Positions 34,506 to 47,013 of a DNA stretch of 64,000 bases are shown one piece after another. The notes beneath the pieces were generated by a model, which was not told the DNA's origin, did not search any database, and saw nothing but the letters and a program-made list of their open reading frames with translations. The DNA comes from Theropithecus gelada (Eukaryota > Chordata > Mammalia > Primates > Cercopithecidae): NCBI RefSeq assembly GCF_003255815.1, contig NC_037689.1:26949527-27013526 (forward strand). The letters run 5' to 3'. A program made the position numbers and the translations under genes. The number at the start of each line of letters is the position of its first letter. The first letter of the stretch is position 1.

Positions 34506-34732
34506 CAGTGCTTCTCAATTGGAGGCAATTTTGTGCCTCTGCCCAGGTCATTTGATGTCTGGAGGCATTTTTCATTGTCATTAGTGGGGGCCAGGGGAGG
34601 ACAGCTACCAGCATCTAGTTGATAGGTGGTAGACGCTGCTAAACATTCTACAAAGAACAGGATGGCCCCCACCACAAAGAATGATCAGAATTCAAATTCC
34701 AAAAGGGCCAAGGCTGAGAAACCATGGATTAA
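34506..34732 (+). mobile_element. MER5A-type hAT-Charlie element
   Basis: CAGTGCTTCTCAATTGGAGG at the start, GATGTCTGGAGGCATTTTTC, CTGCTAAACATTCTACAAAG and the closing CTGAGAAACCATGG match MER5A over its usual ~190-230 bp. Confidence 0.85.
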
Positions 34733-35305
34733 TGACCTTCTTTTTTTTTTTTTTGGTGAAAGCTGAAAGATTTCCTTTGCTGCTTTGACACTTCTAAAGC
34801 ATCTTTTAAAGGTATCCTTTTAGCCATCAGATGTTATCTAAGCACTGTTAGCAGCTGATTTGTTCCTTTTGATGTAGTTATGAGTTTTCCAAAGTGCTAG
34901 TAAGACAGAATATTTAGTTAATAGGAATAAATGGATCATGTGTCTACAGTATGAGCTGCTTGTTTTTTTTTTTTTTTTTTTGTTACTGTGATAGTTATAT
35001 TAAAAAAATGTCCATCAGACCTGATATTTAATATCTAGGAATAAGTGAATATTTGGTTTCTAATCATAAACATATTAACTATGTCTCACATGTAATATAA
35101 ATGTACAAATCTTGAGATCTCCTATAAAATTGATTTTAACATAGTTTTATTAGTTTCTCATACTCAGCCAAATAAAACTAATTCTAAAAAAGAAGTTTTA
35201 AATAATACAGGTTGCATTAAGCACTTGTCAAAGTCAAAGACAACGCCCTCTTCTGGTGAAACTTGATTTTGTTCATTTTACAATTACCAAATGAGGCAGA
35301 ACTTT
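34733..35305. other. Anonymous sequence with T runs
   Basis: Contains a T18 run near 34964-34981 and a T15 run near 34740, otherwise AT-rich and without recognisable elements. Confidence 0.4.
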
Positions 35306-36059
35306 TGATATGGACAGGAGTCAGGGGAATACTGGGTAGAAGAGGGTGGCTCCCTGGCAAAGGCCCCACCCTCAAGCCTGGAAACCTGAGGTCCTAAATA
35401 GGAATAGGCATTCCTGTTTTTGTGTCCAAAATGTTTGGCCCACCATACCCCCTATTCTGTACCCATATAAACCTCAAACCCCGGGCTCCACAGGCAGACA
35501 GGAAGATGAACAGAAGAGCAGAAGAAAGACAGATGGCACGGCAGGGAGAAGAGGAGTGTCTGAATGTCAAGAGGAGTTCAGCTGGGCATAATTGGAAAGG
35601 AGATTGGCTGCGGGACAGCCAAACTCCAGGGGAAGATTATCTTCCCACTCCAACCCCTTTCCAGCTTCCCATCCATCCCCCTGAGAGTCACCTCCATCAC
35701 TCAATAAAATCACCACATTCACCATACTTTAAGTCCATTTAACCCAATTCTTCCTGGATGCCGGACAAGGACCGGAGTACCAAGTGGGCAGAGTGTAAAA
35801 GGCTGTCATCCTGACTCTCCACTGAGCTAGTTTAACACTTAGGTGCCAACGGCAGCAACTGCTTAAAAGAGCATTAGTTGTAACATACTCTTAGATGCTA
35901 CCGTGGGGCCAGAGCCCAAAAACACTCACCCTGGCTCCTGTACCCGCTCACTTACATGCCCCTCCCCTCCCATAAGGGGTTTGAGCATGCAGAAGCTGAG
36001 CAAATGAGCCACACCCCTGTCACAAATCCCTCAGGGGATCAGGGAACTCTTCCATTTCA
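35306..36059 (+). mobile_element. LTR10/HERV-I-type solo LTR, copy 2
   Basis: Same family and orientation as 32512-33239 (TGATATGGACAGGAGTCAGG start, CTTCCATTTCA end, CCATATAAACCTC, CAATAAAATCACC). The flanks differ (CTTT before, AAAA after), so no target duplication survives. The sequence between the two copies is not retroviral, which argues against them being the two ends of one provirus. Confidence 0.8.
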
Positions 36060-36883
36060 AAAACATGAGTAAATCCATTATTTATTTGTTTAAGTACCTG
36101 TTCCATTCACTCAATTGGACTACTATTTACAAAAAACTAGGTCAATATTACCACACCACTTTCTACCCTTAGCTTGCAATATTTCTTCCTTTATTCTACA
36201 TCACTGTTCTTTAAAAAAAAAAATTGGTAAAAAAAATCATTAAATATATGCTGAGATTCGATCTATGATGCTTAATGTCTTCAATGGGGAACTCAACTGA
36301 AGTTCTCTGAACATATCTCTTGACTTTAATTCATGAAAGCTGCTTTTGTTTTGGCTTGTTTAGCTGAGTATATTTGAAATTTAGGCCACTTTTTTCTTCC
36401 ATTCTTTGTGTTTTTCTTTTTGTCGTTGTGTTGTTACTGTTGTTATTTTGTTTTGAAGAAATAGACCAGACATAAATTGTTCCAGACTTGAAAACAGACT
36501 CTTGCAAACAATGTGTATAATTGAGTAACTCAGCTCGAATTAGTTCAATGGAATTCACAGTAACAATGATTTGGGGAAGGTAATACACATTTATATTAAA
36601 TTTTTATACTAAATTGAACACCTTGGAAGGAGGGATAGTCTTCCTCCTTTTCTTTAACTTTATGATGTGCCACTCCCTGCCTACAGGTATATGACAGATA
36701 TGAGATGTCATTTGCAAGCAGTATAACCTCATGAACATATCAGTCAACAAGTAATCCATCAAGCTCTATTCTAGTGTTTGGGTTAAAAGAAGAACTGAGA
36801 AAATGAGTAAGACAAAACTCTGATTTAGGGAGATACAAACTTATAGCTAGATAAGAGGACTACTTTTTGCTGTTGTATGCCAC
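36060..36883. other. Anonymous AT-rich sequence
   Basis: Nothing recognised. The 85-codon reverse frame at 36331-36588 is asparagine- and lysine-rich low-complexity translation. Confidence 0.4.
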
Positions 36884-37538
36884 TGTCATGAAACTGCTTT
36901 GCAAAAATTATATCAGTGAGAAAATTATAACCATAGAAGCCATCCAAGCTAACTCACCCCCATCCTGCCTTTCCCTTAATTATTCCTGGGCTATTGGGCC
37001 AGGCTAACTTTGGAAGACAGGCTATAGTTTATATAATAGGGCTTGTCCAAAATTCAACAACTTTTGTAAAGCTAAAGGGGGGCCATCAGGCTGAGAGGAG
37101 TAAAGGAGCCTGATTCTGCTAAGATGTAGACATAGATTTCTAGCAATTCCTGCGGATAACACTACTATCATAGACTGGTCTTTTGAGATCTCTTTTCAGG
37201 TTTCTTTGCATGTCTGACACCCGTGGCTCCACCTGGACCAACCCCACTCCTGTGGCCCCACCCAGAAGCAGTTCAGCTCACAGGAGGACAGATTTCCTCT
37301 AGGATTTCAGCTCCAACCTCGACAAGTCAGAAGCAAGCCTAACCATTCCCACTCCTTCCCCCAAACTGCCTTTGAAAAACCCCTAACCTACACACTTTGG
37401 AGCTTCAGATGAGATGATCTGAGTACTAAGCTGGTCTCCTACGTGGTGTGGCTGGTCTCGTGCATATTTATACTCTTTCTTTACTGAAACGCCGTAGTCT
37501 TTATACAGCAGGCAGAACGGACCCCTCAGGCAGTTACA
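36884..37538 (+). mobile_element. ERV LTR (family not assigned)
   Basis: TGTCATGAAACTGCTTTGC at the left, AGGCTAACTTTGGAAGACAG and GTCTGACACCCGTGGCTCCA inside, and CCCTCAGGCAGTTACA at the right give the TG...CA layout of an LTR of ~655 bp. A TATTTATACTC box precedes the putative R region. The flanks are not an exact duplication. Confidence 0.6.
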
Positions 37539-37539
37539 G

Positions 37540-37745
37540 TAGGATAACTATAGTTAATAGTAATATATATTATGAAATAGCTAGAAGGAGGATATTAAAT
37601 GTTCCTAACACAAAGAAATGATAAATGTTTGAGATGATGGATATGCTAATTACCTTTATCTGACCACTGTACATTATATTATCACAACATCATGTACATG
37701 AATATGTACAATTTTTATGTCAGTTGAAAAAATTTTAAAAAGAAA
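37540..37745 (+). mobile_element. L1M (L1MA/L1MB) 3' end
   Basis: ATAACTATAGTTAATAGTAA, ATGATGGATATGCTAATTAC and ATATGTACAATTTTTATGTC follow the end of the L1M 3' UTR. The preceding LTR may have landed in it. Confidence 0.7.
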
Positions 37746-38815
37746 TCGATAAACAATTAAAAAGAAAAAACCTCTGACTCAGACCATCCCTGAGAAGGGG
37801 TCTTAACCTCCAAAAAATGGGCAAAATGTTTTCAAATGTATGTACTGTGTTATGTATTTGGAAGAGGAAGTCACTTGACTAAAAGGTTTGGGGAATCTTC
37901 ATTAAGCAAATAAAATATACACTGGATTACAAAAGACCAAGTCAAAATTAACTTTATAGTCAAGAGGAGGAAGAGTATTTCGGGAAAAGGGATGAGCTTG
38001 TACAAACAGTTCTGTTGTGAAATCACGTTGTGTAATTCGGGGATGATAAGAAGTACACTTTGGAATGAAAATGCACGTCTTCATTTGCAAGAGTACAGGC
38101 ATTCACAGGTTAAAAACTTTTCACATGTCAGTGCTTAAAGATTCCTCCAATGTAGACCAGCTCTAAACTATGGTCTTAGCGTCAGTTTAAGGTAATTGGA
38201 ACAAAACAAATTCCATAGAGCTAAGTGCTGCTTTATATACTTATATCCTCGGGCATTGCTGAATTTTGTAGTGTAGTCGGGTTGCTTACCAGGAGAGTAA
38301 AAAACATGATTAGATGCGAAAAAATCCTAGAATAAAACTTATGATGCCTAAGCCTAACGACAGTTGTTTTTCTTCATGTTTCTTATTTGTTTGGGATCAC
38401 TTTCTTTCTCCCTTTTTTTTGCTTCTGCTGCATTAAGGACTCATTTTTAAAAACTGGTGCCTTTGCTTTTAAGGTGTATGAGCAGCCTGTGCAAAAACTC
38501 AAGAGATTATCTTCTGTATCTTCATAGATCAAAATACGACAGGCACAAATCAAATAGTGACGCATATCAATAAATATGAAACACAAGCCAGGATGTTCAA
38601 CAAATTAGAAAAGTGAATATCAAAAAAGAATACAAAGATATTGCTCTTCCCACTGTGAAGTGAACGTCTCTACCTAACATTGAACTCTTTTATTTCTGAC
38701 AATTATCAATCCAAGGACTGGTGTGAAAAGGACATTTTAAATGAAATTACAGTTAAGAGATTTGAATCAATTATTCTTAAAAGTTTTTTATTAAAATAAA
38801 ATATTAGATACACCT
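37746..38815. other. Anonymous sequence
   Basis: No element or gene recognised across about 1.07 kb. Two 66-67 codon reverse frames lack supporting features. Confidence 0.4.
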
Positions 38816-38819
38816 CATC

Positions 38820-39862
38820 TTTAGTGTTTATTTTATATATGTGTTATATATTATATATGTAGCATATGACATATTATATACAGCCTATAACATATATCTT
38901 ATACAATCTATAACATATATAATACATAATATATGTTTCATGTGTTATTATATATAAGCCTAATGATTATCTATTATGATTATTATATATAACATAATTA
39001 TTGTATATATAATATATAAGCCTATTATATATAACACATGAAATACATATTACATATAGCAATATAGTAATAGATTTTGTAAAACTGTTGTCAAAATTGT
39101 GTTTGCAACATGCACATAATTCTACGAGAAGTAATACAGTAATATATAATATATTCTGTGTGTTATATTATGACATATATAATTACATATGATTATATAT
39201 CATTATGTATCACCTATAACATGTTATACACATTATGTATTGAATATATAATATATAACATATGTTATACAATATATTTATAACAATAAAATGTATATTT
39301 CATATGTTATTATATTGTGTGTTATATATAATAACATGATTATATATTATATATTATATATAATAAATCCATAAGATACAATAAATAATATAACAGCAAA
39401 TGATATATTTTGTATGCTATACAATATAATGTGATATTATAATATATAATATAACATATTTATATAATATAACATTTCATATACATACAATATATTTCAT
39501 GTTATTAAATAGTATATATAATATATGGCAACATATATAAAACATATCATATATAGCATGTTAATATATGATATGTTATCATATTATTTATTATATACTT
39601 ATATATTACATATTTATAGTATACTATATATTATACAGTATGTTAATATGTATTTATAATATATAAATATATAGCATTGTATATATTATAGCATATGATA
39701 TCTATGTATTATATATTATAAATGCAGTACATAATATAATATATTATAAATATTTATATAAAATTTGCATAATTTATATTTATATTATATACGTTATATG
39801 TCATATATTATGTTTTATGTTACATATTATTTTATATGTTATATATAATGTTATATTATGGT
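38820..39862. repeat. Long AT-rich array 2
   Basis: About 1.04 kb dominated by TATA, ATAACATAT and TATATTATATA variants, rich in short self-complementary blocks. It is interrupted at 39071-39132 by non-AT sequence duplicated from 40232-40293. Confidence 0.95.
39071..39132 (+). repeat. 62-bp segment duplicated into AT array 2
   Basis: Runs from TAGATTTTGTAAAACTG to CTACGAGAAGT. It aligns without gaps to 40232-40293 with 5 differences in 62. Four of these are transitions equivalent to C/T or G/A changes. Confidence 0.9.
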
Positions 39863-40897
39863 CACATATGTGTGTGTGCATGTTTACACGTGTCATTAGT
39901 TGCACTGTCATATTTATCAATAAGGGTAACTAATTCATTTTAATTTTGAGGATTCTCTATATACCAGAACATCAACATATAACCCAAGTTTATTAGTGTG
40001 TTTTCCCTTACACCTGTTTCAAGGCAAACCAATTGTAATACAGAATTACTATATGTGTTCCCAAATTAACTCACTGGCCAAATCAATGTAGAAAAGAGTC
40101 TATTTGTCACAATACCTACTGCCCTATGTAACGATGCTTCTGACAATGAAAGCCTTTGGGATGACCTTGAAACACACACACACTCACCATTTAGAATATA
40201 TGTGTGAGGATCAGGATCCTGTGATTACAAATAGATTTTATAAAATTGCTGTCAAAATTGTGTTTGTAACATGCACATAATTCTATGAGAAGTGTATTTG
40301 CTTGTGGATTAACCATTCTAAAGCACCCAGTCTAAAATCAAAATGTTACATCTCAAACAAGTAATTCAGTGCTATAAAACTAAAGTCTATATAAAATGAA
40401 AATTTTGAAATATTTCTTACAACATTGGGTTCAGTAAAAATAAATACAGACTCAAAAAACAAAACAAAAACAAAACAAGGACCAACCCCTGCAAGGAGTT
40501 TAAAATAAGATTATGTGTTAATATTGATTTCATGGGAAATGTGACTGCTATATTCCATATCATAGTTTTGTAATTCATAATGCCACTAAATGCATTTGTT
40601 TTCTTGAACACTACATGTTCAAGTCAAAACTTATATATAAAAGTTTTAAATTCAATACAAAACACATTATTTCTGGCGAGAATCATTAAGCAATTGACTG
40701 ACATTGCTAGAGAATTTTATATTTTATTCTAACTCCAAAGGGTGCTTGATCTGAACTGCTGGAAGTCAAAGTATACATTAAACAGAACAGCAACAACAAC
40801 AACAAACTAGGCATTAGTGAAAGCATGGTTAAATATTATCCCAAATTTTGGATCAAAATTTTCAAAATACCCAATTGAAGGACATTTTTATCCATGT
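39863..40897. other. Anonymous sequence containing the 62-bp sister copy
   Basis: Positions 40232-40293 carry the partner of the segment in AT array 2. No gene or recognised repeat otherwise. Short AAC repeats lie near 40788-40805. Confidence 0.5.
40232..40293 (+). repeat. 62-bp segment, sister copy outside the array
   Basis: It lies in ordinary sequence, so it is the more likely source of the copy at 39071-39132. It starts TAGATTTTATAAAATTG. Confidence 0.9.
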
Positions 40898-41413
40898 TGT
40901 ATTAGTCACGGTTCTCTAGAGGGACAGAACTAATAAGAGAGATGTATATATAAAGAGTTTATTAAAGAGTATTTCCTCACACAATCACAAGGTGAAGCCC
41001 CACAATAGGCTGTCTATAAGCTGAGGAAGAAGGAAGCCAGTCGGAGTCCCGAAACATCAAAAGCAGTGAAGCCAACAGCGCAGCCTTCAGTCTGGGGTCC
41101 ACGGTCCAACAGTCCCAAAGCTGAAGAACTTGGAGTCTGATGTTCAAGGGCAGGAAGCATCCAGCATGGGAGAAAGATAGACACCAGAAGACTTAACTAG
41201 TCTAGTCTTTCCACGTTCTTCTGCCTGCTATTTATTCTGGCCATGCAGGCAACAGATTAGATGGCGCCCACCCAGATTGAGGGTGGGTCGGCCTCTCCCA
41301 GTCCACTGACTCAAATGTTAATCTCCTTTGACAACACCCTCACAGACACACCCAGGAACAGTGCTTTGCCTTCTACAATCCAATCAAGTAGACACTCAAT
41401 ATTAACCATTGCA
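40898..41413 (-). mobile_element. MLT2-type (HERV-L) LTR, antisense
   Basis: The plus strand begins TGTATTAGTCACGGTTCTCT and has GAGTTTATTAAAGAGTATTT, AACTTGGAGTCTGATGTTCA, CCCAGATTGAGGGTGGGTCG and CAAATGTTAATCTCCTTTGA, the reverse complement of an MLT2A-type LTR. About 516 bp, near full length. Confidence 0.85.
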
Positions 41414-43235
41414 TATGAGTACACTGCAAACCTAGTCATATTGAACAGCTCAACTTCTTAAAATAATTAGATTACATTTCAAGAAATGCCATATAGATTT
41501 CAAATTTGAGAATTTGCTGTGTGCATTTACAACACATGAAGCCATAAATATTTATTTTAACATCTAATAGGGACAGTTTCTGCATATGGAAGTATCTGGA
41601 AAACTTACTACGTGGGTGGCAAGCCATCAGTGCCGAGGTGAGCCTTATTAATAAGAAAACATAAACCTGGAAAACAGCCAAATACTTCATTACACAAATT
41701 TGTGATTGAGACTAGAAATAATCTCAACAGGACAGTTCTCAGAGTGTGTACACCTTTTGATTTAGTCTCCTTAAGAGAGGAATATTTTGAGTAAATTCAA
41801 TTTTCAAGTTTCTTCATTTGCATGCTTTCAGATGGAAATCCTACCCCTAAAAAACGAATAGAAATTATTAAGTCTCATTGTCATTGATTGATTGTTATTG
41901 CGAAGAGAGTCGTTTTTCTTTTTCTATGATCTTTTAGGGCCTTGTGGAGTGGTAGGTGGGGCATGCAGTCTCTCTAAGAGGAATTTACAGAACTCCTATT
42001 GGTATCTTGATTGGAGCTATAAATAATATAGAATATGGGATGATAAATATTCAAAATGAGCTCCAGATATTTATATTTCCAGCCTGACCTTGTTCGAAGC
42101 ATTTGAAAGTCAACATTTTTCTTTCTCCCAGGGCCTGAGGGGAGCAGGAACCTGTTACTGATGGGTAAATCTAGCAGTGCCTAAGTGCAAGAAAAGCACA
42201 TCTCTCTTGAAGAAAGGTGCTCAATTTATTTCTCTTGGTGTGCGGATCCCAATTTCCAGGGTGATATCCATTTCCCCCACCCCCATTCCATTTGTTTTCT
42301 TTGCCATCATACCTTATTTACAGAGAAGACTAATGACAAAAAGCAACTGCATTTTTTTTTGGCATTACCCCAGGCTAACAGTTCAATTTTGTATCATTTT
42401 GATGGGTGAATCAACTCAAGGGTTGAACTTCCTCAGAGGGTTCTTCATGCTTCGTAGCTTTACTTTGTTTGGGGTTTTGGAGGGTTATTTTTATTGTTGT
42501 TTTTGGTGAAATCTGATAAGACATTGTATAAACTTGTCTTGGATTTCTACTGGGCAGGGGTCATCAAAAACTTCAGTAAGTACTAAAAGTGAGAACCATA
42601 TCATATTGAAATTCATCTCATGTTGGATCTCATCTCATCTTGCAAGCAATGTTGTGGCCAGGAATTAGGATGTTCCATTCTCCTCTTTGCATGTTTCTAA
42701 TCCACTAATTCATAGCTCAATTTGACAGTCATTTTTCATATCTGAGAAGGTTGTACCTGGTATACCTTTTTATCATGATGGAGAGATATTGGAGAGATAT
42801 CATGGTGAGAGATATCATGGTGAGATATCATGGAGAGATACCATGGTGGAGACATGGCCTCAGAAAGCCAGCTTGCAAGGTAAGTCTTTAGTTGGCTCCT
42901 GAAAACTTAGATTTCAGGTATGTTCTCACTCTTTCCTAAGTGATAAGAGTGGCTCACGATGCCTCAAGAGTTGGTACACACAATGTGGTTCACGTTGGGT
43001 ACCTGATTTCCTTCTGGGAGTCTGGAATTTTGGAATGTGCTAGGCAGAAGGTACCTATACAATCAGACACTGAAAAGAGCTTTGGGCACTGATTCCTTAT
43101 GAGCTTCCTTGATAGACAACATTTTTGCATGTGTTGTCAAAATTCAATACCAGAAAAAGTTAGCATGTCTACAGAGAGGACTCTGGGAAGCTTGCACCTA
43201 ATTTTCTCTGGACTTCACTGCATGTATCTTTTAAA
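41414..43235. other. About 1.8 kb of anonymous sequence with a small minisatellite
   Basis: No gene supported. The two overlapping frames near 42180-42509 lack domains. A GAGAGATATCATGGT minisatellite sits at 42775-42857. Confidence 0.4.
42775..42857 (+). repeat. 15-bp-unit minisatellite
   Basis: About five imperfect units of GAGAGATATCATGGT. The unit core GATATCAT is partly palindromic. Confidence 0.85.
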
Positions 43236-43239
43236 ATAT

Positions 43240-43800
43240 TTTTTAACTTTAAATTGTTAATTTTTGTTTTTGATTTTTTAACGTCTATTTTAAGGGTTCA
43301 TGGCACATGTGCAGGTTTGTTCCACAGGTAAATTGCATGTTATGGGGGTTTGCTGTACAGATTACTTTCTCACTCAGGTGATAAGCATAGTATCCTGTAA
43401 GTTGTTTTTTTTTTTTTTTCTACCTTCTTTCACCTTCCACCCTCGAGTAAGTGTCAGCGTCGGATCTTACCATCTTTGTGTCCATGTGTCCTCAACTTTA
43501 CTGTTTTGTTTTAAATTATGAATCCAAAATTACAAAAATGTTAGCTCCCACTTATAAGTGATAACATGCAGTATTTGGATTTCTGTTACTGGCTTAGTTT
43601 GCTTAGGATTACAGCTTCCAGCTCCACCTGCGTTGCTGCAAAGAACATGATCTTATTCTTTTTTATGGCTGCATAGTTTTCCATGGTGTGTGTATGCAAC
43701 ACATTTTCTTTATCCAGACTACTGTTGATGGGCATTTAGGTTGGTTCTATGATTTTGCTATTGTGAATAGTTGTAAGCATCTTTTCTTTTGGCTGATTTT
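43240..43800 (-). mobile_element. L1PB/L1MA 3' end, antisense
   Basis: The plus strand reads GTTCATGGCACATGTGCAGG, AGCTCCCACTTATAAGTGAT, TTTTTTATGGCTGCATAG and CTACTGTTGATGGGCATTTA, the reverse complement of an L1 3' UTR and ORF2 end. A T15 run lies at about 43405-43419. Confidence 0.85.
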
Positions 43801-43959
43801 GTGTTCTGCCATTTGCTGTGATAAATCATAGCTATGAATAGAACTGCATGATGAGTTCTCACAGTGAATCATCAAATCTGGTGGTGATATGAACACATAT
43901 TTCTAGGCAAGAAAATCACTCCTGAATACTCACTATGTCTTCAGTCATCTTTTAAATTT

Positions 43960-45000
43960 GTTAACAAATTCATTGAAGTATAATTGATATATACAAATTT
44001 AATGTGTATGATTTCATAAGTTTGGGCATATAAAAACACCCATGATGCCATTGCTACAGTTAAGGTAATAGAGATACACTACATCTCCCAAAGTTCCCTT
44101 GCGTCTCTTTGTTTTTTGTTGGTTTGTTTGTTCTTTGGTAGAAATGTGGCAGGCCAGGCCTCACTAACAGCTGAACAGGCAGGCCTCCATAACAACTGTT
44201 TCAGTACTGACCAAGTGGTTAAGTTAAATATTAAAAGCTGAATGATCCAGCACACTTATACAAAGCGTGGAATGTTAACAAAAGCCCACCAAGAGTTTTG
44301 CCCACACCTCTCCTGGATCTTGAAGTGTGACAAGATAATGAGGGAATTCTTAACAGGACCCTTTTAGGACTAAACAATTTTTTATTGGGGGTCTGAATGA
44401 ACACCCCAAACCTCCATGATTTAGCAGGAAACAAGATAAGGGTAATCACCCCAGGCACCTGAACACATCTAGATTAAGTCAATTTACTGAGGCTCCAGAG
44501 GAAGGTCTTCAAAACTCAGACCTTAGTTATAGATTAGAAGTTAATCACTTATGTCTTTAGATGAATGCATACTTGCAAGTAGACATATAACTCAGAAGGT
44601 ATAGAAGCTCTGGAAAACTTTGTAATTTTGAGTTGGTCTGGTGATATTTTCCCAGCCTTCTCCCTGTACCCGATTACAGAAATAAACTCCCTTCTTCCCA
44701 GTTCATCTGCATCTCGTTATTGGGCCACAAGAATAAGCAGCCCGACCCTTGGTTTGGTCCGGGAACAGAAACATTTACCATGCAATTTACACTCAACACA
44801 TTTTGAAGTGAATTTCACCATAGTGTTCACTATAGGCAAAGTGTTGTACAGCAGACCTGCAGAATTTATGCATTTAGCAGAACTGAAACTTGACACTCAC
44901 TGAATAACAACTTTCCAGTTCTTCCTTCCCCAGCACCTGCCAACTGCTACTGTATTCTCAGCGTTTACGAGTTTGACTCTTTTAGATGCCGTATTTAAAA
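43960..45000 (-). mobile_element. L1M 3' end, antisense, split by a solo LTR
   Basis: Segments 43960-44144 (CATTGAAGTATAATTGATAT, CCCATGATGCCATTGCTAC) and 44772-45000 (CCATAGTGTTCACTATAGGC, CCTTCCCCAGCACCTGCCAA, GTTTACGAGTTTGACTC) are one L1M 3' UTR on the reverse strand, interrupted by the LTR at 44145. Confidence 0.75.
44145..44767 (+). mobile_element. ERV1-class solo LTR, copy 2 of the unnamed family
   Basis: TGTGGCAGGCCAGGCCTCAC start and GGTCCGGGAACA end, with GAAA at 44141-44144 and 44768-44771 as the 4-bp target duplication. It matches 30372-31058 along its length but has a single copy of the 44-bp unit that is doubled there. Polyadenylation signal AATAAACTCC near 44682. Confidence 0.88.
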
Positions 45001-47013
45001 TTCAGTTATGTTTTAACTTCCAAAGCTTGTCCTTCAACTCACATCCCAGTAAACTTTGCCCAGAAAGCCCAAATCATATATTTTCTCTACACACTAGTAT
45101 TTGTTTTAGGTGTGTTTGAACTCAAGGGTGTTTTCTAATTGATGAGTGTAGGTTTATACATATGTCCATTAGATTATGTGCATTATGTGTTTTAGAGCCT
45201 TAATATCTTTATTTTTTTAAAAAAACTATGTATCCAGAATTACAAGAAAAGTTGTGCTAAAACCTGAAAATATGGCTTTGGTTTTTTTTCTGCATCTCCT
45301 CATTAATTTCGTCAGTTGCCACTTCATATATTTTAATGTCCTTCAGTATGAGATGGTTAAGTCCACAGATTGGATGTGAAAGAATTTTATAAGAAAATAC
45401 ACCCTCACTTCCAGAGGCCATCCATGGTTTCTTGATACGAGCAAGATTCCAGCAAAGCAAACATTGCGATATTATATATTACACAAAATCTCGTTACCAT
45501 TCATGCCTAATTGTGTGCAACTTATTGCTTTGGCTGTAGTCTGTTGCCTGGAATTAGGGTACTAGCTCCAGCCCACATAAGAAGGGAGGAGATTATTCAA
45601 GGGCATAATTAGCAGGAGATGGGCATTCACGTGGAGGTGGATAACAGAGATTCTGACTACATGAAGTGCATAATAAGTGTAGCTTCTATAATCATTGTTC
45701 AGTTAGCAGGGTATTAATCATTTACTTATGGTGTCAATGTAACAAAAGAATGGCAAATACCGTAGTCTGTGCAGATTTTGCTACGGAACAAAGGGGTCAG
45801 GAAAGATGAGAGATGGGCAGTAAATACACGCTTGCAACGACTAAAACGTAACTTCAGCAACCTCATCATTTTGTCTTTGAATAGACTCACTAAGTCTTCT
45901 GCTCTAGTCATAGATAAGTAGATAGACACTACTCTCTTTTGGAGTTATCTTATTGCTTTTTCTCCCTCAACAAAATTCACACTATTTCTTCTATTTGTTT
46001 CTTATTTGCATCTGAGCAGTCATCAGTCCACATCTAATGATTCTGAAACATCTCATACATTCTAGTTTTTCAGTGTTGACAATGCACATTACAGTGTTAT
46101 TTATGCTGTGCTGAATTAAAACAGCGGCAACAACATTGTTTCAATATATATCACAAAAAAGGAATAGTATGAAATATGGATCATAGAAGAGATAGAATCA
46201 AAATAGGGTTTAATGACTCAAAAAACTCAAACAACACATTTGAAAGTTAATTATGTTGCCGAAAGCCACCTTCAGGCCTCTTTTCTAAAATCTATGTTTT
46301 GCTTTATGATAGAAAAGGAGAAGTCCCTGGAGGCTGTCTCCGCAAAGTAATTATTACTAAAGGGGAAAATCTCCAGCATTTTGGTGACATGATTTGAATA
46401 TCACACACATGCTTTACGCTGAATTTTCCTTTCCTTGGACATTCTTAAAACATAACATGAAATAAAAATGGATTTATCAGAATGGTGGAAAACATTAGAC
46501 CTAGATTTATAAAAATTAGGTTGATGATAGTTTTGCAGAATTAATAGAAGAGGGAATAAAATTCTTTTTCCAGGGGCTACCAGGATGTATCTGTAAAAAG
46601 CTGCTCTCTCTTTCTAACTGGCTACCCATGATGTCAATGTGACCAAGAAGTTTATGCTGACTATCTACATATGTCTGAAATTATATATGGGAGGGTGAGA
46701 GAGAGGAAAAATTATATGCTTTGGAGAACTGGGGATCTGATCAAGAGTCAACAATTCTCCCAAGGCTAGAGTTCCACGATTAATTGTGGAATAGAGTTTG
46801 AGAAAGGACTTTACCAGCTGCTCATCTTCCTTTTCCACGTGGTAGGAGCTCTGTAATGTAACAGGTGCCACCATTGAGCAAGATTTCCTAGGATGGTCTC
46901 TAGATTTATAGCATTCTCTTCCATGGTCAGCCCATGTATGAGGTGTTTTGTGTAAAAGTTTATTCACAAACTATAGTTTTTCTCACCAAAGCAGCTCTCA
47001 AACCAAATCATCT
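45001..47013. other. About 2 kb of anonymous sequence
   Basis: No gene or nameable repeat. Frames of 64-100 codons on the reverse strand (for example 46665-46967) have no supporting features. Confidence 0.4.

Noticed and set aside
34964..34981. T18 run as a Pol III terminator
   Set aside because: No A/B box promoter of a Pol III gene upstream; it is a homopolymer tract in anonymous sequence.
32512..36059. Complete LTR10-flanked provirus
   Set aside because: No gag, pol or env-like sequence between the LTRs; the interval holds MER5A and unique DNA, and the first LTR has its own target duplication.
42177..42509. Two overlapping frames of 110 and 74 codons
   Set aside because: No domain, weak start context and no evidence of splicing; likely chance.
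30372..44767. One large provirus bounded by the two related solo LTRs
   Set aside because: Each LTR has its own distinct 4-bp duplication (ATTC and GAAA), and the 13 kb between contains unrelated repeats.
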